In this document: positions 56,850-64,000 of the stretch, one piece after another
How positions within the stretch are numbered: the first letter of the stretch is position 1
Layout of the letters: each line of letters starts with the position of its first letter
Assembly (NCBI GenBank): GCA_902702965.1
Contig: CACRXP010000228.1
Coordinates: forward strand, 803,716-867,715
Length of the DNA: 64,000 nucleotides
Source of the DNA: Spirometra erinaceieuropaei
Lineage: Eukaryota > Platyhelminthes > Cestoda > Diphyllobothriidea > Diphyllobothriidae
Direction of reading: 5' to 3'
The notes under the pieces: model-generated
What the model saw: only the letters and a program-made list of their open reading frames with translations
What the model was told of the DNA's origin: nothing
The model's database searches: none
Position numbers and translations under genes: made by a program

Positions 56850-59800
56850 TCCTTAAATAATCCCAGGAAGGTAAAACTGCGTTTAATAATCCGTCCTACG
56901 AACTCATGGATAACTTCCAACCGTATTTTGCTTACGAAAGACAAAACTTTGACTGAATAGGTATCGACAAGCAGTTTTGACAGTCGGCGTTAACGTAAGC
57001 AAGGGACCTACTGATGAAGGCAGAACTCAGGGTATTTAAAGTCGTGTGCATTGCAATCATGTCCGCATTTTATAAATTTTGTATTTAAACACTGTTTTTC
57101 ATGTAAATGGGGAAGCAACCTGCTTCCTAAAATGTTAAAACCCGTTTAAGTTTATATAGTGCTTTGTGGATTTTTGGCCATTCTGGAATGAGTCTGTGCT
57201 TAGAAAACTATAAACAAGCAAAATTAGATTAGACATTCAATAAAAATTCTTGTTTTTTAGTTTCCGCCAGAGGTAACTACGAACGTGGAGTACGTCACCA
57301 TATACTAAGGTCCATATGCGTAGACCGTGATTTAAATTTACGAATATTTGAGCCAAAATTCATGGACCACAGTTTTTAGTGAGAAACTGTGGTCATAATA
57401 TGATATTCTGTGATCCTAAAATATACCAATTGTTGCCTGTTGACAGTTATTGAACATCACGCTGTGGCTGATGGATTTCGGTCCATATCTTCATGCATCA
57501 AATTACGGTCTGAACATATGGACCTCAGTATTTTGGTGCCCACTCCAAGTCTGCAGTTAACTTCCGAAGAAGTTAGAAAGAAGCAATATATAAATTGCTT
57601 ATGTCCTTAAAGGCAGACAGGGAATACTTTGGGAGTCATTGAAGAGCCTAATCTTTTGCAGCTCTGCCATGCAGCGGCAGAATCTTGGGAATACACGCGT
57701 GTCTGGGCTTCTAACGCGGTCCTCTGCAGCTAATATGGTATCTCGTGATGCTAAAAAGGGGTTGAACTCTTATAAAGCCTATAAAATATAAGTGATGCAG
57801 CTGTGCAATAGGAAATTAGTGTAAACCGTTATTCCTTCGTACGTAGTCGATGTTTTTTGGAATTTTCTTTCGATTATCGCGTATAAGTTTATTTAAAATA
57901 TGTTTCGAGATTAGAAAACACTTCCGCGTGGAAATAAAACAAACTTTGTTGTATAATTTGTATTGATAAACGTTAGGTGGAAGTGTGCAGTTATTTTTAT
58001 ATTTCAACAACTCTGTCACGTGACTCTGATTCACGATACTAACCAGTCAATTTTTGTCTTGCTGTCTATAGATGTTAGAGACATGTTTGAGAAGTCGAAA
58101 CTGCCTGTATCAAGGGAACCATACTTAAATGCATATACTTTGCAAACGTAAGCAAATAAATGCTACTTTCGACTTCGGATTTTGTCGATATATCGATATC
58201 CTTAATAGATGAAACGAAAATTCGCGGATGAAGGGATTTTCTCTTTGCATAAATGTTAAATAATTTGAGGCTACTACAACAGCAAAAGCCTACCACCCCA
58301 TCGCAAATAAAGTACCTTTGGGCATCATTTAATGCGAGTCTTATTTTTGCAGATTTTTAAACAGAAGATCACATGTTGTCTTGTCCTAACAATAAACATT
58401 AGTAGGCACGCTCCTTTGGAAGATATGATCTTGTTTGCTTATTCCCATCAGACCACAACTTTGGTCTAACGTAGGACGAAACAGTTTCCAATGCACAAAA
58501 GCGGTTCCCAGACTGCGTTGCAAATCAAACAATGAACATATTTTAAGTTACTCGTACATCTGTACGATTTAGTAAAGGCCTAATTTGAATGGAAGTCCAG
58601 CCGCTGACTGTGTATTTTACAAGCTTCAAGTGCGGGGAAAGCTTACGTTACACTATCAAACAATGATTCTCTGAGGTATGATGGTTGCTGATTTCATCCG
58701 TCTCTTCGTGCAACACCTCAATTTTGAAAAACAATTCATCTAATATGGCTAACTTAAACGAGGCGAACTACGACTGTATTAACAGGAATTCATTATCATT
58801 GCCTGCGCTGTGTAAGCCTAATCAAATGCGCTTTAACTCCTATGGAAATATTCTACATGCAACACCGAAATGTAACACAAGCAGATCTTTTGATAAGGAA
58901 GTAAATGGACGTCGGGAGGGGATGGGTAATATGCGTGCAATAATATCTAGAGCAATTCGAGGATGCGCGGTTCTACGATCACGTCCTTCCTACACAATCT
59001 GACATGGTTTTTTGATGCGGCACCCATAAGAAAGAAAGTGTGCGATATCAACAACCTTCTTATTTCCTTAAATGTCATGCTAATAGTCCCTAACGTCTCT
59101 TGTAATCCATTAAATAGTCAAACAATAGAGGCTGGCCTCCTTCGGACCGCGGAGGCGAATGCTGCCTGTTCAACATCTACGAAAGTGAGATGCGGTCAAT
59201 ACTCGCTATATGTAATTAGTCTGCTGCAATATAGAAACGAGCGGCACACCTCTGAACTGCGATGCGATTACTTGTATTCACCATAAGCACTTTCTCGTCG
59301 ATATCAGGTTCCTTAAGTGATGTTGGCGTGGGAACACAAGTGATTATAACGTAAGAGATGCTAGAAATGCTTATGATCTTGAAATGCTAGGCAGCATTTT
59401 GCGGATATTTTTTTCTGCGACGGAGACAGTTGTGATATCCTTATAATTTTGTGCGTACGAGGTACTTGTAAATAAGTAGCTCGGTGCACATTTATTTGTC
59501 ACCGATATAATAATCACCGTTTTTTGAGATTTGTGATATGGCGGGAAATGTTCGTTTTGTAAGTAGCGGTAGATATTAAGTATGAATACGAGAAGTCATG
59601 TATACGCTTTCATTATGATTCTTTAATCTTTCATATTGTCCATCCTTTTCCAAATTATCTGTTTAAAATATTAATAAAGTCCAAAGGGTTAATTTCAGAT
59701 AGTGCTAGTCCTTTTTATCCGTTTATGTGCGTCTACTACCACTAAAACCCCTATAAAACCTTTATATATATTATTATCTAGTCCCCTTTTATTATTTTAC

Positions 59801-61250
59801 GGGTGCATCTAAGAAACGGGGTGGAATCCCGAACTGAGTTTACCATGAGGACCTTATGCACACCCGTTTATGGAGCTCGCATATTCGCGAACAAACACAA
59901 CGCCGTGAAAGGCCATAATGTCGATTGCAATCTAAAGTACCGTTTGCAGCATGTGGAGCGCAACGGAACAAGCGACGGCGGTTCAATTTCCCTTACGGTC
60001 GGTAGGGGTGCAGGCACGTCAAAATGGATATCAGAGTGTTGAATTTTTGAGTATTAAGTTAAGTGATAAGTTATGTTCTGTAAAGAAAGATTTTTGACCT
60101 CAAATACAAAGACCACAAGTGGTTTTATTTTATCTTTAACAATTTAAAAATAACTTTGACGAGTAGTTAATCGGGTAGGCATCAGCGGGATTCCGATGTG
60201 TGCTTATTTGTTGCGAGTCTGCGGAAATTATACAATTTCTTCAAAGAAAATGAATCTTTATTCTCACTTGAAGGTTGTTATCAGCGTAATTTCAGAATAA
60301 CACAACGAACTCTAGTTTGAGAGGCCCAATTACTTACTCATTTTGAAGTCATTGGTTAGCATGTGCCTAGGACAACTAAGACTAACCTCTGATGAGCACT
60401 TAGCGAAAGAATTGCGTTTCATACCATGAGATCTTTCTTAATTATTTTGATAATTCTTCATTAATTTTTGTTAATCGATGATGAAAACTGGACTAAATGA
60501 CCCACAGCACGCTATAGTTCTGAGTATGGCCGTGTATTCCGGTCAACCAAAAAGAGAAATAGGAAATATGTTGGTGTTACAATATGGGCTTAGAAAAGAT
60601 TAAAATTAAAGGATACGTAAGATTTCGATGATGGTCATCGATGCAAATAGGCAACCCCAGGATCCGTGAGTACTGCCTTCATTATGATAAAACTGCCAGC
60701 ACTGGGTAAAACATGAGGATTTTAGATTCACGACAGAGAGACAAGGGTGAGGATTCGATTACATAAGGGATATCTGACATGTCGGAACCGGCGTCACTGG
60801 TTCAATTCATTAACTTCTGTCAGGGCATCCGCACATCCCATCCTTCGTGTTGTGTTTTCATTTTGCAATCTCACCGCCTGTTATGGTCTAAGATTATAAT
60901 CATTGCAAGTGTCGATTTCAAGTATAAAGGCCTGCTGCTACTTATGCGCTTCTTATACTTGCCGATTTCCTAAAGCGTCCGGTAGGTCAGGCCAATCTCC
61001 ATGATGACTTAAATAAACTCCCACCAAGGAAAAGCGGCTGGACCATAAATACTGCCACTCGCGCACGCAGAAGCTGCATCCTACGGCGACGTGACATATC
61101 TGTCGCAATTCCCTAATGCTAAACCATGTTCTCGCCGAGATCGCCAGGATGTTGCATTGAAAAAGACGATTTCCGGCATCACTTGTTGGGTGGAAAGCCG
61201 CCTTGGCATCTCTTCTAATTCCAATTCTTTTTAGACATAAGTTAATAGGG
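56850..61250. other. No recognisable gene or repeat
   Basis: AT-rich. Several frames of 60-107 codons (for example 58685-59002, 58963-59286, 59803-60042) have no motif, no splice context I can support and no paralogue in the window. Confidence 0.35.
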
Positions 61251-61292
61251 GATTTACGAAAAGGGTGTTATGTTAGCAACGTTGTTTTCCAG

Positions 61293-61389
61293 ATGCGGAA
61301 ACAAATTATGCGACTGGAGCAATCGTCTGTTTCCGAAGAATGCTACTGGGAACATTACTCTGGAAGTTCCGATTGAGACCAGTTATTGG
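61293..61389 (+). CDS. Isolated plus-strand copy of exon 2
   Basis: Acceptor 'cgttgttttccag', 97 nt, donor GTACGT. It encodes CGNKLCDWSNRL followed by FPKNATGNITLEVPIETSYW, closely matching exon 2 of the gene at 33-36 kb in sequence, length and phase. I cannot find a matching exon 1 upstream. The downstream sequence becomes unrelated near 61430, where GC-richer material begins. A degraded exon-3-like stretch may exist near 62940-62970 (YERWCIHLCVFK). Either part of a gene split by insertions or a stranded exon. Confidence 0.5.
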
Positions 61390-61689
61390 GTACGTTAATC
61401 ATTTAAAATGCAATTTATGTACCGCACGAGCAACCACCAATAACTTAATTCTGACTCTGTTGGTCTGACTACAACACGGAGGTCCGCAGTCTGCTTAGCG
61501 AGCACAGCGGACCCAACGCAGCCTACGCCAAATGCAGGAACAGGGCCGACATACCGACATTCATCAGATGGTAGCGCTTGTTACAACGACGCGGTCCAAC
61601 GTTGTAAAATACGAAGATAGGTCCCCAGTGATAAGAGGTACAGGGTTTCGCAGAACCTACTAAGGTGATGAATGTTATCACGCCAATCA

Positions 61690-62770
61690 GGATAATCTAG
61701 TTCTAAAACAAAGAGTACGACATCGTTCCTCTACAACGCCGACAAAGCAGTCTTAATACATCCTCAATCGACATCGAATTTAAAGTCCATTCGGACTGTC
61801 CCACTGCTAGGAGCAAACGTTCATGGAAAAACGTTTGGCAAGTATCCAGCCACACTTGTCGTCGAACGCGAGTCTTAAATCCAAAGTTTATTTGCAAATG
61901 AACGCCTAAATTATTGCTTAAGGAATTCGGGCTGTCAAACTGGACTTAGGTCGTCTGAGATAGAACGGATCGATGTGGAGTTTGGAGCATCGATTAGCCA
62001 TCTGTCCTGACTGAGGATTGTTAATCACATATATTTTAGTCAAGAAAATGCGGTATGATACTGGCCCAAAGCAAGGAGTACGGCATCGCTGCTCTAGAAC
62101 GCTGACAGAACACCGAGTTTATTTGCCTACTGAGCATCTGAATTATTGCTTTAAATGTGTGAAAATCCCCATCACTATAATTAGAAGAGAGAGTGGCGAG
62201 TAAACGTTCCTTTCGGTTAATTCTCATCAGGCCAATACAGTTACATTGGGCGGGGTACAGTGAGTGAAACAAAAATCGATAAAAGTTAGGTTTTAAATTA
62301 CAGGCTCGGCAAGAGCGGAAGGGCGCCGAAAGTTGTATGTGGTTAGTCAACCTTTGACCACGGTAAGCGCGGAGCCTGAACAAGGTTCTTTTGGTTCTAT
62401 GCGCCCAAAAGAACCTTGTTCAGGCTCCGCGCTTACCGTGGTCAAAGGTTGACTAACCACATACAACTTTCGGTGCCCTTCCGCTCTTGCCGAGCCTGTA
62501 ATTTAAAACCTAACTTTTATCGATTTTTGTTTCACTCACTGTACCCCGCCCTATGTAACTGTATTGGCCTGATGAGAATTTACCGAAAGGAACGTTCACT
62601 CGCCACTCTCTCTTCTGAATTATTGCTTTACAAATGAGAGCTGTCTAACTGGACCAAGGTCGTCGGAGTAGGAAACATAGACGTAATTTAGGGAATGGAT
62701 TACCGATCTGTCCTGACCGAGGACTGTTTGGTCATTTTTAGTCTGCCTAATCAAATCTTGCATACCACTG
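61690..62770. repeat. Tandemly related segments around a palindrome
   Basis: Three stretches share words: 'gagtacg(a/g)catcg' at about 61715 and 62075, 'gctgtc(a/t)aactgga' at about 61930 and 62638, and 'atctgtcctgac' at about 62000 and 62705. The palindrome at 62183-62616 lies between two of them. Confidence 0.5.
62183..62616. repeat. 434-bp near-perfect palindrome
   Basis: Arms 62183-62394 and 62405-62616 are each 212 bp with a 10-base spacer 'ttctatgcgc'. I count about four mismatches. The outer ends read 'agaagagagagtggcgag' and its complement. No coding motif is present; the mirrored open frames are a by-product of symmetry. Confidence 0.85.
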
Positions 62771-62779
62771 CACAAATTA

Positions 62780-64000
62780 AAAATGCGGACAGTATGCGCT
62801 CGTAAACCTGTAATTTCGGAAACATTTTAAATTAAAACATTGAATGTTTTGAACATTGATTGTATGCTTGTCGAAGATGTCTGGGTACGCTTTTATCCTT
62901 TCGGTAGGTGTTTCATTAAAAGTTGAATATGAGCGATGGTGCATCCACCTTTGCGTTTTCAAGATGAGTCCCGAACTGCGTTTGAAGAAGCCAGACATTT
63001 TACGATCCTACCTGACAACGTGTAAACAAAAAGGAATTGTTCGAATAGTTTGAAAAGCTTGAATTTCAAGTACGCGCTTGCCGATTTATGAGCATGTGTC
63101 GGATTTCCGAGAACGATGTCCTTGCTAGAACATTTGATATTTCATGTGCCGCCGTTCACATTTTTGACGGAAGTTTCCATGAATTATTTCAGATTCCAAC
63201 ATTTCTTAGTCCCGACCGCTTCTTTATTATCGCAATTTTCGAACTCTTCTTACCTTACCGCGATTTCCGGCCAAACCTTAAAATTTTACAAGGCACGTTT
63301 GATAAAAGTGAGGAATAAGTACCCATTGCGATTCAGTCCCGTTTGACTATGTTTTTAACACGATCCATTTTTACCGAAAAAACCGTCAATATATAGTGAG
63401 TGAAGCCTACGGTAAACATGTGCGCTTCCAACTCTAATCACTGCAGACCGTTTTGTTATTTTGACGTCGCATAAGGCGGAGAAGAATCATTGATTTTTTG
63501 ACACCGCAGTAGAACTGTTTTAACCTCTAAAGATGATTCTGCATGAAATAATAGATCTCTTACGCAGGGTGTGGGCGTAGACCAATGAAATTGCAACTCC
63601 AAAGGAGGAAATACGTTCCATCTTTATATTAAGGTGCATGCAGTCTGAAATGCATTAATCACTGAGAAAATGCAGACAAACCTCTTCCTCCTCAATTTGG
63701 TAATAATGTCTCTCTTCCACTTCGGGTACGTCTTCATAAAAACTGTTCTAGCTATGATGACTTGATCTGTTATCTTTTTGATTGTACCTAGTATCTAGCA
63801 GGCAGTAGAATTTTGGTTTTATTTTAATGCCAGTTTCTTTGGAAATAATCCTTCAGAAATCATGAGAAATTTTGTAGCAGAAGCAGTCTGATTGCGATAC
63901 GCAGAACCACTCAGATGAAGAAGAAACGTGTTTACCACAGTGTCCGTCGTCCCTCTACAGACCCTCTCACCGAACATGAATTGTCATAAATATTTCCAAA
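62780..64000. other. No supported gene
   Basis: Contains frames at 62856-63053, 63088-63318 and 63116-63346. The first may hold a decayed exon-3-like stretch; the others show no motif I recognise. Confidence 0.3.

Noticed and set aside
58685..59286. Two overlapping plus-strand frames of over 100 codons
   Set aside because: No motif, no paralogue, no splice sites I could defend; length is within what AT-rich DNA of this size yields by chance.
62036..62637. Two opposed frames with nearly the same protein
   Set aside because: A consequence of palindrome symmetry; no motif or start context.
1..64000. Bacterial features such as operons, Shine-Dalgarno sites, CRISPR or prophage
   Set aside because: Gene density, introns, microsatellites and retroelements are eukaryotic; no regularly spaced repeat array is present.

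Overview
The window reads as eukaryotic, AT-rich, intron-bearing DNA dense in repeats, from an invertebrate animal. A lophotrochozoan or flatworm is my guess, because young Penelope-like elements, tRNA-derived SINEs and CR1/L2-like LINE debris occur together; this is weak evidence and no gene identifies a species. There is no operon structure, no rRNA, no functional tRNA gene that I could see and no CRISPR array. Most open frames of 60-100 codons here are chance frames.

Two things carry real coding signal. (1) 7275-10407 is a structurally complete Penelope-like retroelement (PLE): an inverted 5' fragment, a left 288-bp pseudo-LTR, a 788-codon reverse transcriptase/GIY-YIG endonuclease gene, and a right 288-bp pseudo-LTR. 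I found one difference between the two repeats, so the copy is young. Each repeat carries a minimal hammerhead-ribozyme-like motif, and a third antisense copy lies in the inverted fragment. The element sits in a TA microsatellite and is bracketed by SINE copies. (2) On the minus strand from 36228 down to 33382 I can assemble a seven-exon gene. It has a signal-peptide exon, splice sites and matching phases at every junction, and 729 coding bases (242 residues plus stop). I recognise no family. A decayed paralogue lies at about 5584-3045 inside a direct segmental duplication (about 2500-6440 versus 32870-37050). One further copy of its second exon lies on the plus strand at 61293-61389.

Layout: 1-2080, nothing firm. 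2080-6440, duplicated block with the decayed paralogue. 6620-11000, microsatellites, SINEs and the PLE. 11000-18200, mosaic of direct duplications carrying exon-like modules and a broken LINE. 18200-32200, the same mosaic with exon-like modules and GC-rich islands. 32200-37050, second duplicated block with the intact gene model. 37050-51700, further duplicated fragments, two foldback elements with long terminal inverted repeats (about 40 and 46 kb) and more exon-like modules. 51730-52160, LINE reverse-transcriptase remnant. 53280-54985, SINE copies. 55000-61250, little of note except one exon-like module at 56.4-56.8 kb. 61293-62770, single exon copy and a 434-bp near-perfect palindrome.

How it fits together: the region looks like a fast-turnover cluster in which short exons of a secreted-protein family have been copied, inverted and broken, with mobile elements inserted between and inside the copies. 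Coordinates of exons and ribozyme motifs were read base by base. Boundaries of duplicated blocks and foldback elements are approximate.
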